64,000 nt of DNA from Metellina segmentata (lineage: Eukaryota; Arthropoda; Arachnida; Araneae; Tetragnathidae): assembly GCA_947359465.1 (NCBI GenBank), contig OX375881.1, forward strand, positions 121,655,967 through 121,719,966, read 5' to 3'. Position 1 is the stretch's first letter. The number at the start of each line of letters is the position of its first letter. Made by a program: the position numbers and the translations under genes. This document shows, piece by piece, positions 31,930 to 43,463 of the stretch. The notes below the pieces were generated by a model, which searched no databases, was not told where the DNA came from, and saw only the letters and a list, made by a program, of their open reading frames with translations.

Positions 31930-33440
31930 CCACTAATAGACACCTCTACAATTATTCTCCTGCAGTGTACTTTTCTAATCAGTTACTGGACTGTGACAAA
32001 TATCCAATTTACTTGGGTTTTACATTGGATCCTGATATAAACTGTAGGAAACATATAGAGAAAATTGCAGATAAAGCTAGAAAGCGTCTACAGATTTTGA
32101 AGTATATTTCAGGTAGAGACTGGGGAGCTGATGCTTCCACTCTCAGACTTACTTTTTGTTTCCTCGTGCGTCCCATTCTTGAGTATGGTTACCAGGTATT
32201 TCAAACGGCTTCTGCTTCTAACTTAAAGATCTTGGACAGAGTACAATTGAGTGCAGCAAGAATAATCACTGGGTTAAGGAATAGCTGCCCTAGTGAAGTG
32301 GTCCTATACGAAGCTGACATTTTACCTCTGACTACGAGATATAGGATTGGTTCTTTTAAATATTTTAATAAATTGTCAAGTCTTGGTGATTTTAACAGGA
32401 CTGCTGAATTCACTTTGAAGTGGAGGAGTAATCAACGTTTAAAGAGAGACACCCCGATGGAATTTGTGAGGAAGGAGGGTTTTATTGATTTTGAGGTTAT
32501 TCCTTCGACCACTTTTAACTGCTTGCCTCCGACGGTGTCCCTTGAGAATGTCAGTTTTAATGATGAACTGAAGACTCATGCCAATAAACAGACGGATCAC
32601 CCAGACCTTTTGAAACAGTTGGCCCTGGAGGTTGTCAATAGCATCCCTTCTGATGCATTGGTCATCTATACGGACGGTAGCAAACTTGAAGACGGTAGAA
32701 CCGGGAGTGGTGTTTTCATCAACAGCGCTGAGGACAAGGTCAAATGCAGCATCCGAAACCCTGACCATTGTTCAGTCTTTAGATCGGAGATCATAGCAAT
32801 TGGTGCAGCCCTTAATTATGCACAGTCCACTGATAAAAATTGTATTTGGATTTTGACTGATAGTAGGAGTGCTATACAGTATTTAAAAAATTGGCCACAA
32901 ATTTTTGACATCCCAGACCAGGATATTCTGAAGCTTCTCTGCGAGATTGGCCTGAAAACACCAATAAGCCTCCAATGGATTCCATCGTATATCGGGGTGT
33001 ATGGCAACGAGACAGCCGATTTACTCGCCAAGAATGGCTGTGATCTCCCTATGGACTGTTTGAATCGCCTCACTCCCACTGAGGTCCACTCCCTGGGAAA
33101 ACAACGTTTGCTTTCCTTGTGGCGCCGTACGCAATCCCACCATTGGTATGCTGGCAATCACCCTGGACTCTCAATCACATGCTGTGGCCCTCGGCCTTTT
33201 CAATCGGCCATGGCCAGATTTCGAAGTGGCCATCTTAAAAGTATCAAATTTCAGAACGGGGAGAGAATTTTCCCTCCTTGTTCCTGTTCCCTACCTGCCA
33301 GTCCTGATCACCTTCTTCTCTGTCTTGGCGCTTCGTATAAGCAGCTGTTGGTTGATCAGGACTTTTTGCAAGTATATGGGAATCTGGCACGACGGGGCCT
33401 TCTGGACCTGGTGTAGGCTTTCCTACACCAGGGGGATGTG
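31930..33440 (+). mobile_element. 5'-truncated I-type LINE
   Basis: Only the 3' part of a non-LTR retrotransposon is present: the end of the RT, then RNase H and a cysteine/histidine-rich C-terminus. The 3' end carries a short (CAA)n tail (CAACAACAACAAC, ~33438-33451). I could not define a target duplication. Confidence 0.8.
31965..33416 (+). CDS. I-type LINE ORF2 C-terminus, 483 codons still open
   Basis: Residues 1-160 correspond to the region after the RT catalytic core (KYPIYLGFTLDPDINCRKHI, then RPILEYGYQVF). The RNase H domain runs from about residue 233 to 355, with the four acidic residues in place: Asp237 (YTDGSK), Glu275 (RSEIIAIG), Asp299 (LTDSRS) and Asp352 (NETADLLAK). The usual WIPSHIG histidine is Tyr342. 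The protein ends with a cysteine/histidine cluster (CSCSLPASPDHLLLC). There is no RT catalytic box, so it cannot retrotranspose alone. It begins without a natural start (GTG at 31965; the frame is open further upstream). The open frame may reflect recent insertion rather than function. Confidence 0.85.
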   Translation: MYFSNQLLDCDKYPIYLGFTLDPDINCRKHIEKIADKARKRLQILKYISGRDWGADASTLRLTFCFLVRPILEYGYQVFQTASASNLKILDRVQLSAARIITGLRNSCPSEVVLYEADILPLTTRYRIGSFKYFNKLSSLGDFNRTAEFTLKWRSNQRLKRDTPMEFVRKEGFIDFEVIPSTTFNCLPPTVSLENVSFNDELKTHANKQTDHPDLLKQLALEVVNSIPSDALVIYTDGSKLEDGRTGSGVFINSAEDKVKCSIRNPDHCSVFRSEIIAIGAALNYAQSTDKNCIWILTDSRSAIQYLKNWPQIFDIPDQDILKLLCEIGLKTPISLQWIPSYIGVYGNETADLLAKNGCDLPMDCLNRLTPTEVHSLGKQRLLSLWRRTQSHHWYAGNHPGLSITCCGPRPFQSAMARFRSGHLKSIKFQNGERIFPPCSCSLPASPDHLLLCLGASYKQLLVDQDFLQVYGNLARRGLLDLV

Positions 33441-33451
33441 CAACAACAACA

Positions 33452-34546
33452 ACTTCTATGCGACAATATTGTTAAACTTTGATAAGATAACGTTACAATA
33501 CATATAACGTAGGCAAAAGTGTGAAAAATTTGATTTCGGGTTATTGTGTCTAGATAGTTGTCCAGCTGATCCGCTATTGCACGCCAATTACGCCTCCACA
33601 CAGTGGAACCTTCATGCGGGGGCGGTTACGTGGCAAACAACTCGAGCAATGAATCCGCCGTTGTGTACAGCCTGCCGTGGGGACACCATCTTTGGGGTAC
33701 AATGTAAAATACCGAAGACATACGTGGATTGGAGCAAGGCCTGGAGCGTGCCAAGGTTTGCAAAGCGAATCGGCGAAATATGTCGACAGGTGTGCAGGGT
33801 GGAGGGACGGATAAGAACTTTTTTTGAGGACTTGACTCTGAGTGTCTGGGAGTAACGGACGAGATTTTCCGGACAGGTTTGTTGAAGTTGACTTATTCCT
33901 TTTCTTTTTGTCGAATTAAAATATAGTAATTTTCCATTTTTTTTATATTTTGTGTTTGACTAATGATGTAACATTATCTTGAATTCGGTGATAATATATT
34001 CCTTTTTGCTTACGTGATGTATCCTGATTTTTTTGCATGATTATACGACACCATCACTGCCTTGTCACGAGTATGACAAATGTAAATTAAATAAACTATC
34101 TTGGAAAATAAAACTAACAATTGACTGCACAGATGCCGATGAAGTTTTTGCGCATGTTGACAAAATAACCAGAAATCAAATTTTTGGATTTACGTGGTTT
34201 CTCACTCTTTAACTTAAGAACAAATTTAGCAGTTCCTAACTAATTTTTGGGTGCTAGTTATAGATCTGGCTTTAAAAAAAGGCCACATTTTGTTGTTAAT
34301 TTTATTATTTTAATTATTTAATTATTTTATATCAATGTTATTATTTTATTTTATTAATTTATAATATTATTATTTGATTTTAATATTTTAATTATTTTAT
34401 ATTAGCATTATTTTCTTTTATTATTTTAAGTATTTAACTATTTCCTATTGGTATTACTATCTTATTTTATTATTTTAATTAATAATTCTTATTATTTAAT
34501 TTAGTAGCAGCACATTTAATACTTAGTGTCTTCCAAATTTAGTGCT
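33452..34546. other. Non-coding stretch, partly simple AT repeat
   Basis: A 103-codon open frame at 33544-33855, in locally GC-richer sequence, has no recognisable motif. From 34290 to 34500 the sequence is a decayed ATTATTTTA-type simple repeat. Confidence 0.5.
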
Positions 34547-35436
34547 TTAAGGTATCTGACAACGTTCGGAGTACTTTTGTTTCTCAGGTGATTCAATAGC
34601 ACTATTTTTTCTTTTAAAAATTAAGTGAACATAAAAAAAACACATTCTAAACCATCAAAACTCTGACAAAATATTTTTTTAAATAAATGCCAAAAACTAT
34701 TTTGCTTTGGTCAAAAAATGATGTTTACGAAAAACAATCCAATTTTCTCACTCATCAAATTTTAACATAAAACTTTACACTAAGACTCTTAAATATATAA
34801 GCTAGTGGCTGAAGCTGGATGTAAACTAAATTTTATTCTAATCTGGAGATATAAGGAATGAAGTAAAAATTATATGAATTTCTGAAATTTTTCTCTACAT
34901 CATAGCAACGTAGTGACTGACAATTTTTTCAACTAAAGTTACACATAAAATACAGCTTCAGGCACTAAATTATGCATAAAAGAACCATAATACCAAATAT
35001 CAAAAAAATATATTAATTACTTTTTTAGTTATCATTGTTACCGTGCAATGATTTGGTTGAAAACAGCATTCAGTGTAAAGAGCATTTAAAGATTGAAAAT
35101 CAATTTTGTGAATACTAATCTTTATCTATTTGCTCTAAAAATAAATGTTGGCTGGAACATAGAACAACTAAAAATCATAAACTGCAATTAAATTTTTAAA
35201 TCATGCGGTAAACCAAAACTTGGACCAACTTCCTGTGTGGAAACACCACTTCCGGTTTGAAAAGTTTGCATCAAGGTTTTTTCAAATTGAAATATCTCAA
35301 CTTCTGTTATTGTTAGAGACAAAATAAAAACAGTTTTGGAAAGTGAATAGTTCATAGTTTAAGATTATTCAATTAAAAAAATCGAAATTTTGGTCAAAAA
35401 TGTTTTTGGTCTTTTTAACGTAGTCAGATACATTAA
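34547..35436. mobile_element. AT-rich element with TTAAGGTATCTGAC inverted ends
   Basis: The left end is TTAAGGTATCTGACAACGTT. The right end, inverted, is TTAATGTATCTGACTACGTT. Size (890 bp), AT-richness and the subterminal TTTTGGTCAAAAATG resemble the element at 19047-20016. No transposase is present. Confidence 0.6.
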
Positions 35437-35507
35437 GATATCAACTGACACTAAATTGTATTATTTTTATGTAACACTAATGTGTTTCCACTAGCAGGCA
35501 GTTGAAT

Positions 35508-35742
35508 TAACACCACACTGGAACGAAAGAATGGGCTATTGTTGACAGTCCGGGATCAATACCAGAGGGTACCATCCAAGGATTAACGTATCGTAATTTT
35601 GAAACACGATCAGATGACGAGGTCACCCCTGAGCTGGCTATTTAATATGTAACAGCCACCGCATGCACGACGTTCTGTAGTTGGACCTAGTTCCGATTGG
35701 TAATACGTTTCTCGTCCCACTGGGCTACAGCGGCCCCTTATG
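35508..35742 (-). mobile_element. SINE-like copy with a third, divergent head
   Basis: The body matches the family (plus-strand landmarks GGGCTATTGTTGACAGTCCG, GATCAGATGACGAGG). The minus-strand head reads GCCGCTGTAGCCCAGTGGGA, unlike types 1 and 2. Confidence 0.65.
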
Positions 35743-35834
35743 ATGTAATAATAAGTTGCAGAATCCTTCGTATTTGGAATGGGAAACCAAATTGATTCTA
35801 TGCATGGATCAAAACAATAAAACGTTTCTACGCA

Positions 35835-36780
35835 CATCCCGTCGTTATAAGTGTGTTAAGGAGGGATACAATTCACAATTAAAATAAACATATTATCAGA
35901 CTGAAAATAGGAGGAACAGATAAAAGAAGTTAGTTCAACGTTTTAAGGCAGCCCAGGAGTTTGAAATTAATTTCCCCAAAGAACGGAAAAGTATGAGAAA
36001 TATAGAATTATGGATTATTGTTTTTATCAAAACCACATTTCATTAACACCTAAGATGCCTTTGTTCAGGATATAAACTGATTTAAGTTTATTTCATTACC
36101 GTGGAGAAATAGAATTAAAAAGACAGAACGGAAGTATACTCAATTACGGTAACTGTTTCACGCGAAGACATAGATTTACTACATGCAATTGGAAATTCAA
36201 ACAGATATCTTACATAATTAAATTTATCGTTCTGTTGGAAGCCACACATTTATCCATTCTTTCCACATCTTTCTGCGTAGTATTTATCCATTTAAGTGTT
36301 GAACATTCCATTAGTAATTTGATTAACACTAAGACTTATCCAAAGAATAATATTACATTCCTTATTCCATCAGAAAAATGTAGTCATCTCTCAGTAATTG
36401 AAATAATTTACAAAGACGTGGTGGAAACACAAGTTCTATTTTAGTTTCAAAGGAAAGAACATTGTAACATTCCACACGTAATTACTCGGAACAACATCTT
36501 CGTGAGGGTTGTGGCTGCTTAGTTATTCAATCACTCATTGGGTCACGAAGAGGCATTGGGAAATTAAAGGGTAAAAGAGTTTGAATAAAGTATTAGTGGG
36601 AATTGTCTTTATAATTAATCGCTTTCACAGTGAAATTCATTTCCGTAAGAAATTCCACAGTAATAAGCATGCGCAAGAAAATCTGCGTCCAATGGTTGGT
36701 AAGTGCAAGGGCCATGAATGGACAAGCCTCACCAAACAAAAGGAAACTTCAAGTAAAAATGAAAGAAAAGGGAAAGGGAT
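35835..36780. other. Non-coding stretch, nothing identified
   Basis: AT-rich, without persuasive genes. Confidence 0.55.
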
Positions 36781-36781
36781 T

Positions 36782-36783
<2 letters not shown>

Positions 36784-36826
<43 letters not shown>
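36784..36826. repeat. (TA)n microsatellite
   Basis: Perfect TA tract. It is followed by short TACAATTACAATTACAATTA repeats (~36844-36862). Confidence 0.95.
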
Positions 36827-36829
<3 letters not shown>

Positions 36830-36869
36830 GCTTTTTGGGGATGCTACAATTACAATTACAATTACTACA

Positions 36870-37383
36870 TGCTACAATTACATTAATAACCCTTCTGGGC
36901 ATACTTTCAACAAGGTTTTTGATGCAAAGCTATGGGTATTTGCGTCCATTCCTGCTGCAAGAATGTCGCCAGCTCAGCTGTAGATTTCGGACGTGGTTTC
37001 CTGGTCCATAAGCGTCGCTCTAACTCGTCCTGCAAATTTTCTATGGGGATTAGGTTGGGACTCTGATCAGGCCAGGGAACATGACATGGAGCGTTGTCGT
37101 CCTGGAAGTAACATTCTTCCATTCCATAAATTTGCCAGAGCCTAGGAAAAACCTGACTGTCCGAAATATTTATGTAGGCATTCAATCGACCCGGAACAAC
37201 ATGCATAGGTACCAGGCCATACCACGAAAAACGCCCCCAAACAAGAAGTTGGATTTTATGCAAATCCGCTAGCGTCTGCTCCATTATTGTAGGGTAGTGT
37301 ATGTATGCAGAAAAAAAAGTAATGAATTTCTTGGGTATTCCGTTATATTGAATCTCGACTTTACTAAGGACAGTAAACCTCAT
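36870..37383 (-). pseudogene. Tc1-related transposase, C-terminal remnant
   Basis: The minus-strand open frame carries VWGRFSWYGLVPMHVVPG, then QDDNAPCH (second catalytic Asp) and DQSPNLIPIENLQDELERRL with the Glu. This is the order and spacing of a Tc1-type catalytic domain, with a short deletion between the Asp and Glu blocks. The closing SMPRRVI-like motif is in another frame near 36875-36900, so a frameshift separates it. The N-terminal DNA-binding half and the termini were not found. It belongs to a different Tc1 subgroup from the copies at 72-1103 and 15221-16517. Confidence 0.8.
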
Positions 37384-37485
37384 GAAATTAGAAAAGATCG
37401 TTAGAGTACCTTGTGTCTATGATGCTCGTGCACCACACCTAAAGAAGGTGTGCCTCTGAGGGTCAAACTATCCGTTACATAGGAT

Positions 37486-37659
37486 CTGGAAACAATTCTA
37501 TCTCTGATCCCTATGTTCTGAGATAGATCGATTCACAATCCCATACCTATGATCTAAAATCGATTCGATCTCTGATCCATATTATCTAATATTTCGATTC
37601 GGTATCTGAACCCAATGATCTTAAATCGATTCGGTCTCTGATACCTTTAATCTGGAATC
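37486..37659. repeat. 32-bp satellite array, left block
   Basis: Units such as CTAAAATCGATTCGATCTCT followed by GATCCATATTAT. It ends in CTGGAATC at 37652-37659, where the ~4.5 kb insertion begins. Confidence 0.85.
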
Positions 37660-38885
37660 AGGGACGTGTCAACGTTTAGAAACAGGGGGGCGAGCATAGA
37701 CGTAACTAGGGTTGTTGAATGGGGGGGGGTCCTTCCGAAAAGTACCCCAGTAAGAAATCTGAAGAATAAATTAATTATATTAATATTGATTAATTATTAA
37801 TATTAAATTATAAACAAGTAATTAATTATTGTGGGAATATAGTCCTGTTGGTTTCCATCCCACGCGCGGATGTCTACATTATCGGTGACGCGCCGCATCA
37901 CATTGTAACTAATCAGACGTCGAATGTAAGCCTCGGAAGCAAGAGCTTCGCGCTTTAACTGAGCTATGACGAGCTCTATTGAATGTCAATTCGACGCTGA
38001 CGCTTGTTTCCCTTTTATTGTAACTCTCATTGTTTAGTCCCATGTACCTTTTAAATAATAAAGTACCCTTGTCTTAACTTGCAGTTGTCTATTTGATCCC
38101 ATATTATATAAAAAGATATTCATCAATTAACACTTGATTTTTAAAAAAAATCATATTTTTTCTTTATACAATATTTATTAAATGACATTATGATGAATTT
38201 TAAAACTTACAATACACAATACATTTAAATTAGAAATTAAATCGTCGATTTTTTCGTAAACCTTACGATTTTTCTGAATTTTTTAGATGCATATTTGATT
38301 TGCTTGAAGCACATCGTTAAAAATTATCTTGATTCTGACTGCCGCCTATGAGTGCTCATAATTTCTTAAAACAGTACCTCTGTTTAAAAATTCGGTTTCA
38401 AAGAAGCACTGTAGGCAATATTTTTTAAAACCAATGAAATGAGATAAACATTAATTTTAAAAATTTTAAAACTAATAACAATAAAATTATTTTAAAATTT
38501 GGTTTTAAAAAATTACAACTGACAATAGTAAAAAATTCGATTTTTAATCAAAAAATTTTCCTTTGACTTTTTACTCTGCATAATCACGTACGAGTTCGTT
38601 AAAACACAATTTATCACATAACTCATGTTCGATAGTTATAGCCAATATACTTAGTCTATGTAGAGTTACTGTGGATATGAAATAATTTTTGATGATTTTT
38701 TATTTGGAAAAACTTTTTTCACCACTTGCAACTTATATAGGCAAAGTTAATAAAATTCTAAGGGCAATATTAATATAAATGTGACAGATAATAATAAACC
38801 TGCGAAAAATTATCTTGAAAATTCCCCGTTTTTTCGAGAACGGAGAAAATTTTCTATTAATTAAATTTTAATGCTCATGTGTCGG

Positions 38886-39192
38886 TAATTGGTAGTTATT
38901 AGTTAAAGTCGTACTTGAGCAACACAACGGGCTATTGACGACGGTCCGGAATTAATCCCTTGAGGAAATGATTTTGAACCACGGTCAGATGACGAAGCAA
39001 CACCTGACCTGGCACCCCACTTTCCAAACTTCCGCACCAATCCAACGTGAGGACTTTCGCCACGACATATTTAAGGTGCACCAGCCGCCTCTACGCCATA
39101 CGCTTACAAACATCTATGCCCAGTCCCGGATTCGAACCAGGAACCTTCCTATTTATAGTGTAACACCTTAACCACTTAACCGGTTGGTCGGC
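38886..39192 (-). mobile_element. SINE, head type 1, nearly full length
   Basis: The minus-strand head has TTAAGTGGTTAAGGTGTTAC and the good box B GGTTCGAATCCGGG. The body and 3' end match the family (plus-strand GAGCAACACAACGGGC). Confidence 0.88.
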
Positions 39193-39445
39193 GGCTGATA
39201 TATCCGACGAAAGTTTGGAATATAATGGTTTCAGTAGGCAAATTTATTAGATTTATTATTGTCTAAAATTTATCAAAAATAAGTCACAATTTTTACTGCT
39301 TTGCGACCGCAAATTTTGTTTATACTACCTAATATGAAAATAAGAATGCTTTTGTTAACTGCAACTTGGAATAGGTATTTTTATTGGTAACCCGTTTTTC
39401 AATAATTGGGTATTACTATTGTTTTAAGTAATAAAAATTTAGAAA

Positions 39446-39704
39446 CTCTCTATATTAAAAAAAAGTTGCCGCTGTCGCAGGATTGAAAACTGGGTTTTTT
39501 CGCTTGATTCTCAAGACGGTTTGCCGTTGAGTACAGATCAGAATATTACGAGATTAACATGGTTTATTCAAAAATTTTCAGGGTACAAAAGGGATATGGT
39601 TTTTTATTGATGCGACTCTCATTTTAGGGTGCATTAAGTGTTAAAGTAAAAAAAAGCGAAATCACTTACGACAGGAGTGTTGGTTTGCGAAGCAACAAGT
39701 TTTA
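39446..39704 (+). mobile_element. Helitron 5'-end fragment
   Basis: Begins TCTCTATATTAAAA (39447). Over about 255 bp it matches the 5' part of the Helitron at 4627-6162 (shared CAATCCTGCG, AACATGGTTTATTC and GGGTGCATTAAGTGTTAA blocks in equivalent order). It breaks off after TTGGTTTGCGAAGCAAC. Confidence 0.8.
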
Positions 39705-39939
39705 ACAATGCACTGTTCTCACGTTTCCGTCACTTAATTACTTCACAAATTCAAGTGTTCACTTTCAAAACATTATTATCGGAACCTCACTCGTCAAGGA
39801 AATCCGTAAGACTAAATATTCCATCGGGCAAAAATTCAGAACAGTTCACTTGCAGGCAGTTTTCTCGTATTTACTTCAAATAAGAAAGCCAACAATTTAA
39901 AAGATCCTATATTGTAAATCATCAAAATGAGCAATGGCA

Positions 39940-40560
39940 GATTTGTTGCGATTTCCTGAATGCCCTTCACTTCAAACGACATTTCTAACGTGGCGAAGCC
40001 GCTCTAGCCAGCAGGCTATCGGTTTGGGTCGTAGGAACTGGTACAGGGCGATGCCGCTGTTCCTGCGATCAAGTAGCGACAGGAACCTCCTTAGGTGCCA
40101 CACGGAAAGTAGCGGTGCCGGGACCACTCCCCGGCTGCCCTAGGCCAATACCTGTACGCTAACGAAATAAGGCTATCTGGCGGACGGCAAGGGTCTGCAA
40201 GACTCCATAGATGATGGTATCGGTTGCCCACGGTACCGGATAAACAGGACGTTGGGGCAGCCTGCTGTTCCGTTGGGCTACTCAGGAATGCCGATAGGTT
40301 CCTAGGAGATGCCTGGGTGTGCGCCTCTGACACCCCTCGGCACGAATCTATGAAGAAAACTTTTCCGGCTCAAAACGGACCTAAGGTTGACTGATATCAT
40401 TGAGCCGGACCACATATCTTCAGCGCACACATTCCGGGGTCGACCACGTCCACGCCCTATCGTGCTCATCCTGGGCAGATAAGGGTTTTTCGGACGGCGC
40501 GTCACTAGGCCCACTTCTAAAATTTCTCATTAGAGGCTTTCCCTAGCATCCGCTAATCCG
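39940..40560. other. GC-rich island of unknown origin
   Basis: A ~620-bp block visibly richer in GC than everything around it, with open frames of 70-80 codons on both strands and no recognisable protein motif. It is followed by AATAAAACCC (~40651), suggesting the 3' part of some transcribed element. It does not look like rRNA. Confidence 0.4.
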
Positions 40561-41679
40561 CTGTGGGTTTTCAGTAACTCGGTACGGAGGGGTCTGCTTC
40601 CATTCGAACGAAGGAAGGAAGGTGCTTCTTGTCCAGTTTTGGACCTAGCACAATAAAACCCTCACATACAATCCGTCAGTCGGTCATAAAAATTAAATCG
40701 CTTACCTCAAGACATGCCGTCAAAGACATGTTCGAGCCCTCCAATACATTTAAAGGATCCAGAGGTGAAACCACTATACAGCAATTTTTTCGAAAATGAG
40801 ATAGTCATCTGGTAGCATTGAAGTGCGAGCACCACGTGCATTCATTTTGGGGGTAGAACCACATTAAAGCCGTAAAACAAAGTGATAAAGTATCGGTATG
40901 CAGGACCACCTTTTCACATATACAGAGGAATAATTAATTTTTTTTGGTATTTTGAATCTTTGAAACAATTTTTTTTTTTCACTTTTAGTTAAATATAAAC
41001 TTTTGCTACACAAAAAAAATGTGTTCGAAGTTTCTTGTTAAACTTTTCATACATTTACGTGTTAAAAAACTTTCAAATTCGTTATTTTCAAAATCTAATT
41101 TTGTGTTGCCCCTAGACCCTTTATTTAATACCCATTTCGGAGAATATATCGAAGCTCTCAGAATGCGCGCTACCCCCTCCGTGCTTCTTTCTCTCTCTAT
41201 ATATATAGAGTATATATATTAATGGAAGGGCGGGCTGCTAACTTCATATTTTATACAAAGGGCGTCCCCCCCCCTGTGCATTTTTTTACAAAATAAAATG
41301 TACAAAACTTTTATTTAAACAATTTTAAATAAATCCATTCAACAACGCGCTGGACTAAAGTCATAAACCTTTCTGATAAAACCTTTGTAAAAAAGTTTTT
41401 TATGTTTATGGATATGGATATTGAGGCATGTGTGTGAGTGGAGATGTACGACGGAAATTACTGCGGTAATTGTTTTATATTAATTAAATGGTCTGCAGTA
41501 ATTTGTAAATGTCGTCGAAGGGTCGCACAACTATCTTGAGTACATGCAGAGTGTTGACAATGTACAAAAATATTCATGCCCTATAATTTTTTTTATTTTT
41601 TTTCATACATTATACGTTTTTTTTCACACTAATTTTTGCGCCCCACCCCCGAAATCGGCTGCCCAGAGCAAATGCCAAG
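40560..41679. other. Non-coding stretch within the insertion
   Basis: Includes a short CTCTCTATATATATAGAG palindrome near 41191-41209. Otherwise nothing is seen. Confidence 0.4.
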
Positions 41680-42120
41680 TTTGCACTCCTCTAGATCTGG
41701 GCCTGCATCTATTGACAGGAAATGAAATTAGAGTCCAAATTTGCTTTAACGGTACTTTTTAATGTTACTTTTGAAGTTAAAATGTTAATAATGTTCCTTG
41801 TTAGTGTGAACGGGGACTAAATATGGCTATCGTACCTTCTCCTGAGTGACAGGAGGGACCAAATACCCCCTGCCTCCCTGTTGGCACGTGCCTGTTTGCC
41901 CTCCTCTATATCTGGGCCTGTATCTATTTACAGAAAATGAAATTAGAATCTAAATTTACTTTAACGGTACTGTTTAATGTTACTTTTGAAGTTAAAATGT
42001 TAATATTTTTCCTTGTTAGTGTGGAGGGGGACTAAATATGGCTTTCGCCCCTTCTCCTCAGTGACAGGAGGGGCCAAATACCCCCCTGACCCCCCCCCCT
42101 CCCTGTTAGCACGTGCTTGT
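41680..42120. repeat. 215-bp tandem dimer at the right end of the insertion
   Basis: The segment starting TTTGCACTCCTCTAGATCTG (41680) repeats from 41895. Both units end in CCTCCCTGTTNGCACGTGCN. Confidence 0.92.
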
Positions 42121-42400
42121 CTGAAATCGATACGATCTCTGATCCCTATTATCTAAATTGTATTCGGTCTCTGAGCCTTATGATCTGGAATCGATTCGAT
42201 CTCTGATTACTATTATCAAAATTCGATACGGCCTCTGATCCGTATGATCTAAATTCGTTTCGGTCTGTGATCCCTATGATCTGGCATCGATGCGATCTCT
42301 TAACAATATTATCTAAATTCGATTTCTGAGGGCTATGATCTGGAATCAATTCAGTCTCTGATTTATGTTTTCGGTCTCTGATTCTCTATCTAAGAGATCG
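42121..42400. repeat. 32-bp satellite array, right block
   Basis: About eight units alternate between CTGGAATCGATTCGATCTCT- and CTAAATTCGTTTCGGTCTGT-like forms, giving a 64-bp higher-order period. Confidence 0.88.
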
Positions 42401-43123
42401 AAATCCATCGAAGACTTTCATTCTTCGAATGAATTGAAATGTTCGAAAATGGCCACACGTTATGCAAGGATATGCCAGATGACCATCGTCCATCATCGCT
42501 CTATAAAACAACGATTTACACTCCATTTCACGCGTTGCACAGATGAGTGACAATTTGTGTAAGAATTTGTCACCCAAGAGCAAATAGAAAATTCATCGCG
42601 AAACAAAATCTGAAAAAAAAAGCGTTGCATTTGCGGCTATCCCGCTGGGAACAACACCCCTCTTCGAGGTCGTAAAAACTTCGTGCAGTTACAGATTTAA
42701 CGTGCTCCGGAACCCTTCGTACACAACAGTATTTGGCAGGATTTGATATTGATAGTATTTGGTAACTCACAACTCTCCGGTTGCTGGTAGGTTACGCTAC
42801 TTGTACACATATCGATTTCTATCGTATGTGAAAATGAAATGCGATATTTTATCATGCGCGTTGTTTGCACACACCAAGGTATTTTACTGTGCAGTAAGTG
42901 TAGTTGTTTGTTAAAAGCTCGTGACTGCTCATCTCGAATTGTACAGAAAATTGATCCCAAACGTGTTAATTTTGGCTTTTACTAGCAATCAAGATAAAAA
43001 AATATTGTTATAATTTTTTATTTGCACTTCTACATTTTATTTACAGCCCTAAATCTTCACTTAAGTAATAATTGACAAGCAAAAAAACTTTTTTTCATAT
43101 TTGAAAAATATATCTTCTATATA
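42401..43123. other. Non-coding stretch, nothing identified
   Basis: Short open frames on both strands without motifs. Confidence 0.5.
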
Positions 43124-43463
43124 GGGGCTGCGAGCAAGCCTTGATGGTTGGAAGAGTAACAGACCAGAAACCAGAGAGTTGAGAGTTCGAATCCAACCAA
43201 ACACCGTTGTGTACATAGGGGCTGGTATACGTTAAATCTGTCGTGACCCCAGAGGTCCTCACGTCGACGTGGTGGGGAAGTTTGCAAAGTAGCGTGCCAG
43301 CTCAGGTTGTTGGAACCTATGAGCCAGCACATGAACCTTGTCATCTGACCGTGGTTCAAATTACGTGGCGTTGTCCTCGTACCTTTCCCTTGGGGAAATT
43401 ATCCCATACCGTCGTCAAAAGTCCGGTGTTGCTCCAGTACGACGTTAATTACAATACCTACCT
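43124..43463 (+). mobile_element. SINE, head type 2, full-length form
   Basis: The head has GATGGTTGGAAGAGTAACAG and box B GAGTTCGAATCCAACC. The common body follows, and the end reads GACGTTAATTACAATACCTA. A small internal insertion lies near 43308-43330. Confidence 0.88.

Larger units (their letters stand above)
37660..42120. mobile_element. ~4.5 kb hAT-like composite insertion splitting a satellite
   Basis: The segment interrupts the 32-bp satellite. Flanking octamers are CTGGAATC (37652-37659) and CTGAAATC (42121-42128), a possible 8-bp target duplication. The ends are loosely inverted: left (C)AGGGACGTGTCAAC, right inverted CAAGCACGTGCTAAC, with G-rich runs following inside. hAT elements have CAGNG-type ends and 8-bp duplications. 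No hAT transposase was found; the interior contains a SINE, a Helitron fragment, a GC-rich block and a tandem dimer. Confidence 0.45.

Noticed and set aside
36581..36983. Two overlapping frames of 101 and 117 codons with Tyr-Ile repeats
   Set aside because: They are held open by the (TA)n microsatellite.
39940..40560. rRNA gene fragment
   Set aside because: The block is GC-rich, but I recognise none of the conserved rRNA core sequences.
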